From Schistosoma haematobium (lineage: Eukaryota > Platyhelminthes > Trematoda > Strigeidida > Schistosomatidae), in contig NC_067196.1 of NCBI RefSeq assembly GCF_000699445.3, positions 38,708,616-38,772,615 on the forward strand: DNA of 64,000 nt, given 5' to 3'. Under the pieces are notes generated by a model. That model was not told where the DNA came from. It saw only the letters and a program-made list of their open reading frames with translations, and searched no databases. How positions within the stretch are numbered: position 1 is the stretch's first letter; the number at the start of each line of letters is the position of its first letter. The translations under genes and the position numbers were made by a program. Positions 1-12,727 of the stretch are shown here, in pieces.

Positions 1-3000
1 GCTTGTTCCGTGGAACTTTCACTACCTGAAGTACATGTTTACCAAAAATGTGAAATTGAAATATGTTTACATGAGGCAGAGTGCAAAGGTATGTAACAAG
101 GAATTCTGAAATCCGGGACCGAGAAGATAAAGAGTGCGTCTGCAACGCTGTGAACGAATCGAAGCAATATCGCGTAAAATCCCAAAACACTGATTGCGGT
201 TATCTCGTGTTCCTCAACTAGGTAATCAGTGACTTCATAAACTAATATTGTGTGGTGATTAAGACGTTCCTAGCTTTCTTCTAACCTACTATTATGCCAG
301 CAAGCATCCCCTGTCGAGGTTGACGGTGGTTAAACATACGTAACACATGTCTTAACTACTTCAGTCGGTGAGGATTTGCAAAGTCGTCAACAGATTCGCC
401 ACCTCTGCCCAATCCCCCAAGCTTGACTTCACTCATTCACTGGTTGTCACGCGAAACGCAAACAATGCTTTGTATATACTCATAATAAAAAACTACAGCT
501 GACGTGTTTCCTAATTCACAGCCATCAATAAATACAGACCGTACTGCGGCGCAGTAAACAAATTAATGACTACTGGAATAAACGACTAGGAGTTAAAAAG
601 AAACTAAGCAGCATTCCTCAAATTCATTCATTGTAATACATAATCTTAAAAAGATTTCAGCAACTGTACCATTACAAAAATAGACAACTGACTAAATTTT
701 CTGACAAACTCTTTGAACTTAAAATATATTACTCATTACATAAGTTTATACCTGATATAATTCGACATTTCCCCAAAAAGCGGTTTATCAACTAGTAATC
801 AATTATAAGATGAGAGTATATACGAACAAAAAATTACCTGAAGATTCAGAGATTTTACCACGAATATTTACTTCACCATTGTTCTCGTCCGAACTTGATA
901 TGTCACTTGCTTTTTGTATTAGAGAACCACGGCTTTCCCAAAAAGGAGATCCTCTTAGCTTTAATTCAGTTTTACTCCGAAAATTTACATTTTGTTCATC
1001 TTGACAGATAGCAAGAGACTCAGTCTTTGATGTGGAAGCTACTGTGTTTGAACTTATGGGTTCAGGACTAGGTGGACGAGGTTTGCGTTTAATTTTTGGC
1101 AAAGCAGATCTTAAGGTTGTAAACATACCCAAACCAAAAAGTTTAAAGTTTGAAGATACACAATTATTGTCAGACATAGTTGATACAGGAATACTAGAAG
1201 AAACTGAAGTAGGAGCAAATGAAAAGTTAGACATATTCCCACTAGCACTTTGGTTCTGATGTGATGGAACGGTAGAATCATGAGATGTGGTTGGATGGTC
1301 TACATAATTACTACCCACACTCTCCTCTTTAGTATTGTGATGACTACTGACATGATTTTGCTATCAAAATAAAAGTAAATAAACGAAATTAATGAATTGT
1401 CAAATAAATTTTGTACGCATACAGTTTTCATGAAAAGTTGTAAACGGAAAACGAAAAATTATGATCCACGAAAGCTGCCTGATTATTACAATTCTGATAT
1501 AGATTAATTAGAATGAAATTCCAATTCCGACTAAGTCATATTTTCATCAGCATCGTGCAAGTGTCCAGTGGAGTAAGTAATGAAATAAAAGAGCCAGAGC
1601 TCATTCACCAAGTGCAGTTTACATACTAGGTTTCATGTCATACTAAGTGAAAGTTATCACTAAACTGCCTAAACCAAAGTAGATAGGATAGGGTCCTAAT
1701 CCGTAACCAAACGACTGAAAATCAGGTAGTTTAGCCGCTAACCCACTGACCCAAGGCACAACCTATTTCAGTTGCACAGAATTTTACTGAGTATAACAAT
1801 TTTAATGGTTAACTGACAAAAACCCAGTTTATATAAACTTTCCCTTAATCTACAAAGGTCTAGATCACTTTTGACGGTTGCTTCAATAACTAGCTATTCC
1901 TGGCTGATAAAGATATTTCTATGTCAGATGATGACAATATAATATACTTACTCTGTAGTCTTGTTCTCTCGAATCCCACCAATCGGAAAATAATTTAAAT
2001 GCCTGACCTTCAACAAGCTTTCGGGTTATATCCCGATGTATGATTCCTCGTAACTCATCCACAAAAATCATATGAACGTCATCGATTATTTTTATCACTT
2101 CTTGAACATCCACTGGTTTGTAAGGAGTTTTTAGGAGGGGCGGACGATGAAGGTTGAACAAAGAAGTCTTGGTATTCTCAAGTGACCCATCAGGAGTAGG
2201 TAAAAGTGTGCGACGGTTAGATGACGGGCTTGTTACTACTCGTATATTTTTCGATGAATCAGAAGGCGTGCTTCCCTTCTGAACCACTTGATTTGAAGGG
2301 CTTTCAAACCGTTTTAAATCATCCGACTTGATACGTACATTGGTCGAAATACATGCTTCTGAAGATACTGGAAGATTGCAAGTGACTTTCGAGTTATGAT
2401 CTGAAACGACTGGGGTATTCTGAGTATGTTTTAACTCAGGAACTGGTTTTACACAATTCAGTTTAAGCAATTTTTGTATGCGAGCTTCAAGAGACTCTTC
2501 GCAATAACGGGACACATGAAGTTTTGCATCATCTTGTTGGCTAGAAAGCTTTTTAGAAACACATGTATTGGCTTCAAGTCCCATTGTATGTTGGTCTACT
2601 AAAAAACCTGAAGTACTTTTGCCAATATTTGAATTAGACGGAGCTTTTCGATGCCAGTGGGTCGCGGCACAAGATATTTCTGAAATATCATCGTTGTTCA
2701 GAACACATGCCGACTTTTCAGGACGTAAATGTGTTTTTAAGTCCGATTCCTGTTTATCAGATGCTTTGAAAAACAGGTGAGACTTGAACGTTGTCATGCA
2801 ATGCGGTTGTGGCAAAGTTTCAACCGCTTTGTGATCGCTAAGATTTGCGGATGTATGAGACTGACGTGGAGTGGGATTGTGTGGACAAACTTCACAATTT
2901 GAGGAACCTTGTGATGAGAAATCAGAAGGTATGTGGCTGTGTATCTGATTAGCAAAAGGTTTTTCTGGAAGTTGGAATTGATCACAAGAGTTTGAAGGCA

Positions 3001-3682
3001 GGAGATCAGCCATTTGTTCAGCAATCAACCGGACTCTAATTTTACCTAAAGTAAGATTAATTAGAGCAAATCATTTTTTACCAAAAGGATCCACCTGTAC
3101 GGTCATTATATTCCCCATCTTTGATGTCTGGTTAAGATGTTCCACACAAGCTCTTGCACTTTTAGAGGATGTAAATACAACCTGAAAAGTTGAATAGCAA
3201 ATCCAATTCTAACATACGGTTCCGATACCAAGGTGGCATTGTGATTTTGGATGATAGTAGATTTTAGCTTCTATAATCGTACCGAATTTACGACACATGT
3301 CTTCTAGGTTCTTAAATGTGATGTTATCATTAAGATTCGAGAAAGTGACCTCTTTTTCTGGTTTTTCACCCACGTAATATAAGTCAATCTGTCACATATT
3401 GCTCCTAAAGTAAATCGCGAAATACCTTGAAACTCGGGATCGGAAGATCGACAACCGCTTTCTTGCAAAAATTTCTAAAGTCCAAAGGGCGTCTGGGATC
3501 AACTACTGGATCTGGATCTGGTTCGTTTCGCTTCAAAGCATAATTATTGTTAAGATCGAGCTTACCCCCTCTACAATGCCATCAACTCGATACAAAGGAG
3601 TTCGACAAGATGGATTTAGTTCTGGGTCCCATAGCAATTTTGCAGCTGTGAAAGAGATCGGTCGAACACTGCTCATAATGGG
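1..3682 (-). CDS. SETD1: SETD1/Set1-type histone H3K4 methyltransferase, N-terminal part (partial, multi-exon)
   Basis: By family, this is the nuclear catalytic subunit of Set1/COMPASS, which methylates histone H3 lysine 4. Exons that join in phase are 3682-3566 (ATG at 3676), 3530-3426, 3388-3218, 3181-3082, 3045-1952 and 1360-838, giving about 701 codons. A possible next exon starts at 25 and runs off the left edge; it joins in frame (reads GSESSTEQ) but is weakly supported. An RRM spans about residues 85-160, with EVTFSNLNDN and MCRKFG, preceded by the family's N-terminal block (LLWDPELNPSCR). A Ser-rich linker follows. Near residues 475-527 is the conserved block DELRGIIHRDITRKLVEG...WWDSRE. 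The SET domain is outside the window. The first four introns are only 35-37 bp. A splice acceptor (TTTTTCAG) lies just 5' of the ATG and the frame stays open to it, so the true start could be in an upstream exon. Confidence 0.85.
1680..1770 (-). repeat. tRNA-derived SINE remnant in SETD1 intron
   Basis: On the minus strand there is a tRNA-like segment with an A-box-like GGGTCAGTGGGTTAGC followed after tRNA spacing by a decayed B-box (GGTTACGGATTAGG). It sits in the 591-bp intron 1951-1361. The identification rests on the promoter-box layout only. Confidence 0.4.
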
Positions 3683-3689
3683 CTGAAAA

Positions 3690-6600
3690 ACAAAATAAAA
3701 AGTAGTAATTTAAGAAATAGAACTGTATTACTTCTGTACAGCTGGTAATTATGATGGAAAGATAATAATCGAAAACGTTCATACTCAATATTAATCAAGA
3801 AAATGTAAAAGACATACACCCTAGCTGTAACAAAAACAAGCATGTGCCAAAGATTTCAAGTTCCTAAAAACCCCATTCCAAGCAAAAGCCAAACGAACCG
3901 TGAAGAGAACAGTAATAAAACACCTGAGACTAAAATTATGATTCATGAATACATCTACAGCATATTGACTAATTTTTCGTTGTGGCACCGAGCTTCCGAT
4001 ATATTGAACTGTTTTAAGGATACCGCTAAAATGCCTAACTTACATATGCAAACCTAAACCCACTTAATTTAAGGCATGATGAAACGACGAGACACTAATG
4101 CTATAACTCTGGTTACTTGAAGATAGAAATAAGTCACTCTAAAATTAGACAACTTCGAATATCATTTAGGGATTACAATGGTAAAACCTGAGTAGAGTTC
4201 TATATTCATCAATTTAGTTGTTCACTAATGCTGAACATGAAAAAGTCGTACAAAAGTCGACGGGTATGGTTTGATAACCTTCGGATTCCAAAGGGTAAAC
4301 TCAGTTTTATGCAGAAGACACAAACTTGTTACGAGCCACACACACGGGTCAATGTTTATACAAATGCCATAATAAAACTAAACCTCATTAAAATTCAGGA
4401 ACACTTTGAAATTAAAGTTCGGAGTTTTCATACATTCATATGGGTATACTTACAAGCAGACGACCTCTTTCAAAATGTGGTTCAAAGGTCCATAGATTAC
4501 CATCTAACCAACAAAAACAAAATATACAGATTCCGTAGTCAAAACGAATAACGCGCACTGAGGGGTCAACCAAATTCAGCGGCAAATGTCCAAAATTTAG
4601 TAAACACACTGAAAATTTTACCTTGTTTAGAGATAACAAATTATGACCTCTATTTAAAAGATCAAACTGAAAGGAGGTCTTCCAGTACTTGCCATCACTT
4701 GTTCCTCACCGCTCAATTTTTGCACACCATTTACATAGCCTTCTCATGTTAACGATCTGGTCTCAGTCATTTTCATGCAAAAGGCTTCGAAGTTTGTTCA
4801 GACCACAACGATTCCTTATTTTAAGACAGATTACTGTTCTTCAAATAGTGCGAATGTTTCTGAACGAAATAAATCGTTACATAACGGGCTTTCGTGTCTA
4901 GAAACGGTGGATCACCGATGCCGTCAGAAAGGAATTAAGTTATATCTAGTGGTAGAAAAACAATTATCAGAACGTTCTGGTGCGAGACTGTCCTCAGTTC
5001 CTAAGTAAATGTCAAGTTTTATTTTAAAGGGTTTCTGGGAAGTCGCTAGTACTAGATAAGCCGGTAGCGTAATTCAGAATTCGACAAGCTGTAAGGAGTA
5101 AAAGATATGCCTATGGTCCCTACTGTCATGTCGCGTCCGTATTTTTTAAATGGTAACCCCAAGGTTTGCGTTGGGACTGAGTTTAAGTAGATATTTAAAG
5201 GAAAACCTAGAAATGTTTGGAGTGCTGAAAGTCATTAAAATGTCACCCTTTTTCTCAGGGTTTTACTCCGAGTCCCCGAACTGATTTCGTGGCTCTCCGT
5301 TTGAGTACATTCCAGTGTGCCGTCGAAATGGCCAACAATGTGCCTAAACGCTTTCCAGACGTACAACCATCATAAATGATTCAAGGCTGTGATGAGAGTG
5401 GGGAATTCTTAATTTAAATAATAGATAACAATGGAGAAAGTTCGAGATTCTAATGTTCCAATTTACTGGACAGTTTCTGAAGTCCAAATTGTTTTCAACA
5501 GATACCAGCCATCTGAATACAGTACATAACATCTAATGTACGTGACGTTACATAGATCTCGCAGTCTATTCGGGAGGATGTTCTTACACCCTTCAGAGCC
5601 ATTATTTGAATGTGTATCTTGATGTCTTTTTCTTGGCCTACGAAAATCTACAAATTATGACAGTTGTTTGTTATCACGTCTGTTTGGTGGATATACTCAG
5701 ATCATTCAGTATGAATTTACTCGCCTATTTTTGAACAATCTAAACCATAATGTACTTGAAAACAATAATTTACAATTGCCAAGTGTCGAAAACCTCTAAT
5801 AGTTCATTTGGATCTTGATGAACCTCTGTAACGTCCTTCCCGCCTGTTATCACTTTATGTATCATGACCTATTAGCTATGGATTAATATCTGGCGGTATT
5901 AGAAGATCAAAGAAGTCATCAACGCTAGAAGTAAATAACTCTGCACCTAAGACTGTGCCCTATGTAACTTCGCCAAGCACTGTATTAGAGCTAGAAATTT
6001 TTGACGCTAAATTCCGTTGTGTATTCATACTTAACCACGTGTAATTTTCCATCGGCATCGTGTCACACGTGACCTCGGTTTTGCTATAGTCTGGACGCTA
6101 ATTGAAACTAAAAAATTTGTTGAAAGTCTTATTGAAGAAAAATATAAAATGTACTTGCTTAATAAAACTTACCAGCAGTGGTACAACTAGGCACCAAAAA
6201 ATGTGGTAGTTTCAAGTATATTGTCTTTACTGGGAGGTATAATGTAAGCTTCATAAATTTGTCACTGACTTTATAGGGTTAGAAAAATAACAGAACCCCA
6301 TCGATGTTATCCGCTAAATTCATATCTGCTCAACAACACTGATAATTGGACGTTGGACAGTTTACCACAATGTCTTGAGGTCACAAGAGGCCTACGCTTG
6401 TAGTTAATTTGTTAAGTGGGTTAACCTTAGTCGTTTGATCATAATTTGTAAGCGTTTTCATTGCTTTCATCTGCACTACCAAGTATAACTTACATTACTG
6501 AGACCTTATTTTCCCAGGTTAAAAAGAACTTCACTTGTAAGACAATCATTTTATATATCGTTTGAATAGGTACTTCATTATCAACGTTGATGGTTTACTT

Positions 6601-8915
6601 CGAAGGACTGGGGGCCTACCCGAGGTAGACGGTAATGGCGTGACCAACAGTTAACGCCGGAATCATACCTCGCAGTCAGCACCTAATGTGAACTACCCCT
6701 TCGTAATACCAAGTTACTATGAATGCTTTGAAGGCCGCACGAAACAAAGGACGTAATCACGGGAATATATTAGTAAGAATGGATACAGAGAATATAGTAA
6801 GACCACTACCACAAGGCATACGTTTGGCAAATCCGCGTTGGTTGTACTTGGTCCTGACGAGGATCGACGATCATTCGATCTTCAGTGACCCAACTGTTGG
6901 ATCCTTAAGCTGTAGTTCAGTGGCTTTATAACAATGCCTCACCAGATTCGACGGCCGTTTAAGTCGGTTCTAAAAATGTTGAGAGTAGTCGCGCGCCAAA
7001 CAAATAATATGAATCCTCCGAGTGTAGCCGAGCTGTAAGACAAATGAAGAGGAGGCAGGAGCAACTGATCGGGAAACACCGAGTTCCAACATGTCAGTAG
7101 GAGGTTGGTTGAATTTCAAGCGACTAACCATAGAAACAATTTCCAAAATTATTCAAAACCTGTTTTTCGGACCTTCGGTGTTATGGATACTTCTTTGGTT
7201 TTTGTTTACGTATCTGTATTTGATTATCAGTCTTAACGAAACTTTTGACATTTGCGATGTGTTGTAGAATGACTGGCCACTCGGCGACTCTACACTTTGT
7301 TTGAGAAAGATAATAAACGATCTCGTGCAGAGGATATCTTACCGTAATTGCCGTAAATGTGTTTCAACCAAGGTGTAATGGTACCCGATACACGAGAGTT
7401 CAAATAATGCCAAACATAACATGATACGGCTTTAATAATAGTTTTAATATGCAATGTAGCCAAATAAATCTATGAATCTGCCTAGTTTAACAAATATGAT
7501 GTTAAAATAATATTACTCAATAACCTTTCATTAAACAGAATCTGATGACTAGAGTATACTTGTCGAATAATGGTCTACTATAATATTGGTGCTGCTCTGA
7601 TAATAGACCTAATCCTAAGTTTGTAGATTTGTCATGATATAACTGCCTAATTTATAAGATCTTACGTGGAAGTCACACTATCGACTACGCCAACTCACTG
7701 TATCGTATCAATTACCAATACATGATGTAGAACAAGGTTAGGCTAGAGAAAGAAGAATATATTTAATGTGAATAGAAGATATAATGTAACATTCAACAGA
7801 GACCACGCCTGCATGGCCGAGCCATGCCATCCGATCAACTCCGATTCATTCAATTCCTTGTTCCCGCCTACTCCATCGTTAGGTATTTCTCCGTGTTAAA
7901 TATTGAATATCTATTTTCCGAGTATTTTCGTATTCAGCTTTGAGGATTGTGTGGTTATGGTCCAACGCCACTACATACTTGTTCACTGACGTAACTCGAA
8001 GTGCTAGCAGTCTTATGATGAGAGGACGAATTCACATGGACAAAGTGTAAGAAGAATATCAAGGACAAATCTGACGCATGTGACTCGTTTTCTTAAAACA
8101 CTTGTAGTTTATGGTGCTATTCAGATGCGTCACGTTAATACGCTACCCAGTTTCACGTTCCGTACAAATGTGACTGAAAACGTTGTCATGTATTAGATAA
8201 ATCAAGTTACGTTATTCTATCTACATGTTCATTTAGATCATTATTTTACCTAACAACATGACTAGAGTTCACATGTATGTTTACCATATGCATCGAATGC
8301 ATTCGTCGATATCAAGTCGAACTTACGTAAATAAGATGTAGCGGTAAATAAATCCCCAAAATAAATAGCTCTGTAAATTTTTGACATTGGATGCTGACCA
8401 CATTAGTTTTAATGGACTCACCTAGCTGAAGGCGCTCGTTCGTGTGTCTGCACCAGATCACGAATGGGGACGCCGATCTCAAAAAACCTTGCAATCGCTA
8501 GACAGATTAGATTAGATGATTCTCGATATATTGGTAGCCTATCAAATATATCTTCGAACCTCCTCGATTCTGTCTTCTGATTTCACTTGGTGGGTACGCT
8601 TCATATGAGGTGTTACTGGTTAAGGCGTTGTCAAACTCCGAATACCTGTGGCGTCTTCTAAGAGAACCAGCCCTGTCATTTTGTTCCTGTTCTGAGAATT
8701 ATATAGTAGTATGCTCTCAGATGTGAGAGACGATCCATGCATTTTTGTAATATTTAAGGCAAAGTATTTATCGTCGATATCGCCAAGGAATAATTTCATA
8801 AGCTTTTTTAGTTAAATCCTGTTGTATTTGTTTTTGGTCGGTACTAGTGCGTTTATCTGATGATATTAGACTAACAGACATTGTATATTATAGTTGAATC
8901 TCAATGATGTGACGG
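3690..8915. other. Intergenic stretch with no recognised gene
   Basis: Both strands are broken by frequent stops and the longest frames (60-107 codons) show no family motif. Some segments around 4.7-5.0 kb and 6.6-7.0 kb are less AT-rich and may be old repeat fragments, but none could be assigned. The 5' untranslated exon or promoter of SETD1 should lie in the first part of this stretch; it could not be placed. Confidence 0.6.
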
Positions 8916-8916
8916 C

Positions 8917-8918
<2 letters not shown>

Positions 8919-8955
<37 letters not shown>
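8919..8955. repeat. (TA)n microsatellite
   Basis: An uninterrupted alternating TA run of about 35 bp. Confidence 0.95.
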
Positions 8956-8958
<3 letters not shown>

Positions 8959-9439
8959 CTTACTTCAAAGTAACACCATCGTCTATGTTTATTTGCTTTA
9001 TCATTACACTTGTGAGTAGTGTTTATCAAAAATCTTTCGGAAACAAACTCAAGCTAACCGACGAGATAGTGTAAGTAATATAAAGACGAGAGAATTTCAC
9101 GGAGTGGATACACTGGCATTACCGAGTCACGCAGTTCTGATAGTGTTCTCGAGTCAGTATTTATTGACCTCCACCGTTTCACATCATATATTCAACGTCG
9201 TACAAGTCTCCTGATGTAGTGTTCATCCACCTTCAAATATTGTGTGGTTAAAAGCAAGTACTGTTCCAGTGTTAAAAAAGGCCCAACACCAATTAATTTG
9301 TCGAATTGGGTGAACTATGATAGTAATTAAGACAAATCCATAGGAGCTCAGGAGGTCGGACAACTCCTGTACTTTACTAGAAATGAACGTTTGTTAAACT
9401 TTTGGACTCAAAAAGCGAGTCCTTGTTTCATGTAAGAGG

Positions 9440-9800
9440 CAGATATTCTAGAACGAGTTCGGCGGTGAGGGATTAGAATTGAGAACGGTTTCTCTGGCCT
9501 GCCATATGAAGACAGACTGAGACAATTCAATCTATTTCTGTTATCTTACAGCAGGCTACGGGTGATATAATACGGACTTACCGTATACTGAATGATGATT
9601 TTGGTATTATCCCGTCTTATCTTTTTCTTCCACCAGGGACTGATAATCTGAGAGGACATTCTAAGGAATTTCAAAATTCGATATCAAATCGCTTACACCT
9701 CGTGTTCAGTCTCTATCACTGAGTAGTGAATTACTGCAATTCTCTGACGGAACACATAATATCAGCACATTCTCTTGATAAATGAAGAGCAGTCTTCAGT
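9440..9800 (+). pseudogene. CR1-type LINE reverse transcriptase, decayed C-terminal fragment
   Basis: Across several frames the conceptual translation keeps the hallmark of the region after the RT palm in CR1-like LINEs: FSGLPYEDRLRQFNLF, then a leucine/arginine-rich segment, a long DFGIIPSYLFLPPGTDN-like stretch, and NLRGHSKEF-like residues. There are many stops and frameshifts. It is an old 3' fragment of a non-LTR element. Confidence 0.6.
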
Positions 9801-9829
9801 AATAAGGAGAGTAGGTTGATGAACCTGTA

Positions 9830-10027
9830 TTAATCCTGACACACTGCTTTCCAGTGAAGGTCCAGCTTCTCCTTGAAAGTATTCAATGATGGGGCTGATA
9901 CCACTGGTCCGGGTAAGGCGTTCCAATGATTAACTACTCGATGAGAAAAACGGGACATCACTTTAAGTTTATTAGATTGTAGTGACTCATATTTATCACG
10001 AGAACACGACTGGTTTAATAAAAACAA
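9830..10027 (-). pseudogene. CR1-type LINE RT extreme C-terminus, fragment
   Basis: A 65-codon minus-strand frame carries RFSHRVVNHWNALP followed by VVSAPSLNTFKEKLD, the typical last 40 residues of CR1/Jockey-type reverse transcriptases. Its 5' part from about 9978 is the start of the gypsy LTR, so the first residues of the frame (MFLLNQSCSRDKYESLQ) are probably LTR sequence read by chance. It faces the fragment at 9440-9800 in inverted orientation. Confidence 0.65.
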
Positions 10028-10385
10028 ATATTATTATAACCAACTGTACCAGTGTTTGTTTTAACGTGCTTTTGTTTGACTGTGCTAATGACAGCTATTT
10101 TGTGCTTCCATTCTTATACCTACACTTTTGATTGTAACTTCGCGCGAATTCGGTTACGTTCTGTAACCAAGCTTGTATCCTGGCACGATCTCGGTATCCT
10201 TTCGATGCCACGAGATCGCCAGCAAATAAGCATCGACTTGGTCCATTAATTGCCTTCTGGTATTTGGCTTCTCGGAGATTTTACGGGTTTCTTTGGTTAC
10301 GTCCAACCTTCGCCTTCTGATTCGCTTGGCACGTGTTTCTTGGTAGCGGTGTTCATAGTTAATCTCAATTCGACACCACGCTACA
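9978..10385 (+). repeat. Gypsy array LTR, copy 1
   Basis: A 408-bp LTR inferred from the TGTAG...CTACA ends, followed by AT and TGGTGATCC as primer-binding site. An AATAAA lies inside at about 10017. The left flank is a CR1 fragment. Confidence 0.65.
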
Positions 10386-10519
10386 ATTGGTGATCCGAAA
10401 GTTTGGAACACGCCTCAAACTCTGGTCAAATCTTCCAAAGAAGCCAATTCGGTGAGTCTGATTTATCTATCCACGTCTGTCGTATATTTTCATATTTTTA
10501 AATATATAATATACTCGAC

Positions 10520-10650
10520 ATGACGGATAACGATAAGAATAGTATTAATATAATAGACTCACATGTATGTGTACCGAATCCTTGTCACTTATTATTCGCG
10601 TGACGATGAATTCCACGCTTTATTCGAGAAATTTTCCCCTATGAACTATT
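10520..10650 (+). pseudogene. Gypsy gag start, truncated (copies at 12597 and 14673)
   Basis: An ATG after the leader opens a frame MTDNDKNSINIIDSH that stops after about 27 codons. A gag-like DDEFHALFEKFSP continues in another frame before the sequence jumps to integrase. The same lesions are present in all three copies. A function as Gag is inferred from position only. Confidence 0.4.
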
Positions 10651-11497
10651 CTCCTCGCTGACCCGGCTGCTTGGTACGGAATGCATTCGCATAAGCATTA
10701 ACGTCTACCTCCCAGCATCAAATGGTTAAGTTGAACGGTTTCACTGCCAACTTAAAAGTGCTCTACGAGCACACGAGAACGACAACTGGTACGAAACCTT
10801 ATCGCTCGTCCTCTTAGGTATTTGAACGAGCTTGAAGGCAGATATACAATGTTCCGCCGCTGAACTGATATACGGCACGACATTGCGTCTGCCCGGAGAA
10901 TTCTTCACACCACGGAGCAGACCTGATTTCGGTAAATCAGACTACGTCCATCAACTGTCTGCATTTATGCGAACGCTGTCTCCGGTGTCAACTCGAATAC
11001 AACATCGACAGGTCGCTCTCCCTCGAGAGTTATCTACCTGTCCACATGTTTTCATACGAGTAGATTCGGTACGCAAACCTTGGCAACAACCATACGAAGG
11101 CCGTTTTCACGTGATCGCTCGTCACGAAAAGACCTTCAAGGTTGATCGACATGGCCGCGTCGAGATCGTCAGCATTGATCGTCTCAAACCAGCACACGTC
11201 GATGACAGTGCCCTATCTGACAACCTGCGATTCAATGCTAGACCTATTTAACCTAGCGGGATCCTCAAACCATCTTCAGGTCCCACGCTAGATACACCTG
11301 AGACCTCATTCTCACGTCCCGGTCAACAGCACTCGTCATCTGCACCGTCTACGGATGAGACGACAGTCTCACGTCCAGATCAGCAGACCACGCCTCCCTT
11401 GACTTCGGATGAGATTGCAGGCTCACGCGACGCGAACGAGACTGCTGTCTCACGTTCCGGTCGCCGAGTACGGTTGCCCGTACGCTTCCGCGATTAG
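10651..11497 (+). pseudogene. Gypsy integrase C-terminal remnant, copy 1
   Basis: It begins with an LTRLLGTE-like integrase segment, then a disrupted version of the HPxxNGxxERFHRQLK motif around the third catalytic residue. The open part 10832-11251 includes AAELIYGTTLRLPGEF and a GPY/F-like tail (KPWQQPYEGRFHVIARHEKT, SIDRLKPAHVD). After a stop at 11249-11251 a shifted frame continues through Ser/Thr-rich repeats to GRRVRLPVRFRD and the pol stop at 11495-11497. At least three frame breaks make it non-functional. Confidence 0.75.
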
Positions 11498-12054
11498 TCG
11501 CACAGTCAACAACCGATACGGTGTAGGATTCCTCCTATACTACACGCACGCTACACTCTTCTCTTTTTTGCTTTTCTTTTTGTTTCCTGAGCCCACGCCT
11601 TCGACCATCTCTGTTTGGTACCGTCGACTTCAGTCAACTTTGGCGAAAGCTGGCCTGATCACACACGCTCTTGTCAACGTACGCAGTCGATATATTGGTT
11701 TCGAATGCTTGGCATACGCTTGGTCTCGAACTTTGTCGTTTTGGTCGCTTTTGGTTCATCGGCTCAACGTGGTTTCGTCCTACGTCTGCAGCGTTCCTGG
11801 TGCGGACCCCTACGAACGCCATCTTCAGATTCTGGATACAAACCACTCTGGTGTAGCATGCCAACTCAAGCAACAAATACAGCACATCGCTCCTGGTACC
11901 GTTCTCCGAAAACGACCTTCGTTGGCAACTCGACGATCAACGATCGCTTTCCTGTTCGCCAATTTTTCCGTTCTACAATCGCTCGTCAGCCGATCAGTCC
12001 CACGATTTAAACCGCTATTTATCGAAAGTGTAAACCCTTTCTAGCGGGGGCTCC

Positions 12055-12462
12055 TGTAGTGACTCACATTTATCACGAGAACACGACTGGTTTAATAAAA
12101 ACAATTATTATTATAACCAACTGTACCAGTGTTTGTTTTAACGTGCTTTTGTTTGACTGTGCTAATGACAGCTATTTTGTGCTTCCATTCTTATACCTAC
12201 ACTTTTGATTGTAACTTCGCGCGAATTCGGTTACGTTCTGTAACCAAGCTTGTATCCTGGCACGATCTCGGTATCCTTTCGATGCCACGAGATCGCCAGC
12301 AAATAAGCATCGACTTGGTCCATTAATTGCCTTCTGGTATTTGGCTTCTCGGAGATTTTACGGGTTTCTTTGGTTACGTCCAACCTTCGCCTTCTGATTC
12401 GCTTGGCACGTGTTTCTTGGTAGCGGTGTTCATAGTTAATCTCAATTCGACACCACGCTACA
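12055..12462 (+). repeat. Gypsy array LTR, copy 2 (shared between units)
   Basis: Same TGTAG...CTACA boundaries as copy 1. It is preceded by a polypurine-like tract (GCGGGGGC at about 12044-12051), as expected at an internal/3' LTR boundary, and followed by the next primer-binding site. Confidence 0.7.
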
Positions 12463-12727
12463 ATTGGTGATCCGAAAGTTTGGAACACGCCTCAAACTCT
12501 GGTCAAATCTTCCAAAGAAGCCAATTCGGTGAGTCTGATTTATCTATCCACGTCTGTCGTATATTTTCATATTTTTAAATATATAATATACTCGACATGA
12601 CGGATAACGATAAGAATAGTATTAATATAATAGACTCACATGTATGTGTACCGAATCCTTGTCACTTATTATTCGCGTGACGATGAATTCCACGCTTTAT
12701 TCGAGAAATTTTCCCCTATGAACTATT

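Noticed and set aside
803..1318. Stand-alone 171-codon gene
   Set aside because: It is exon 6 of SETD1 read through its donor site (CAG|GTAATT at 838).
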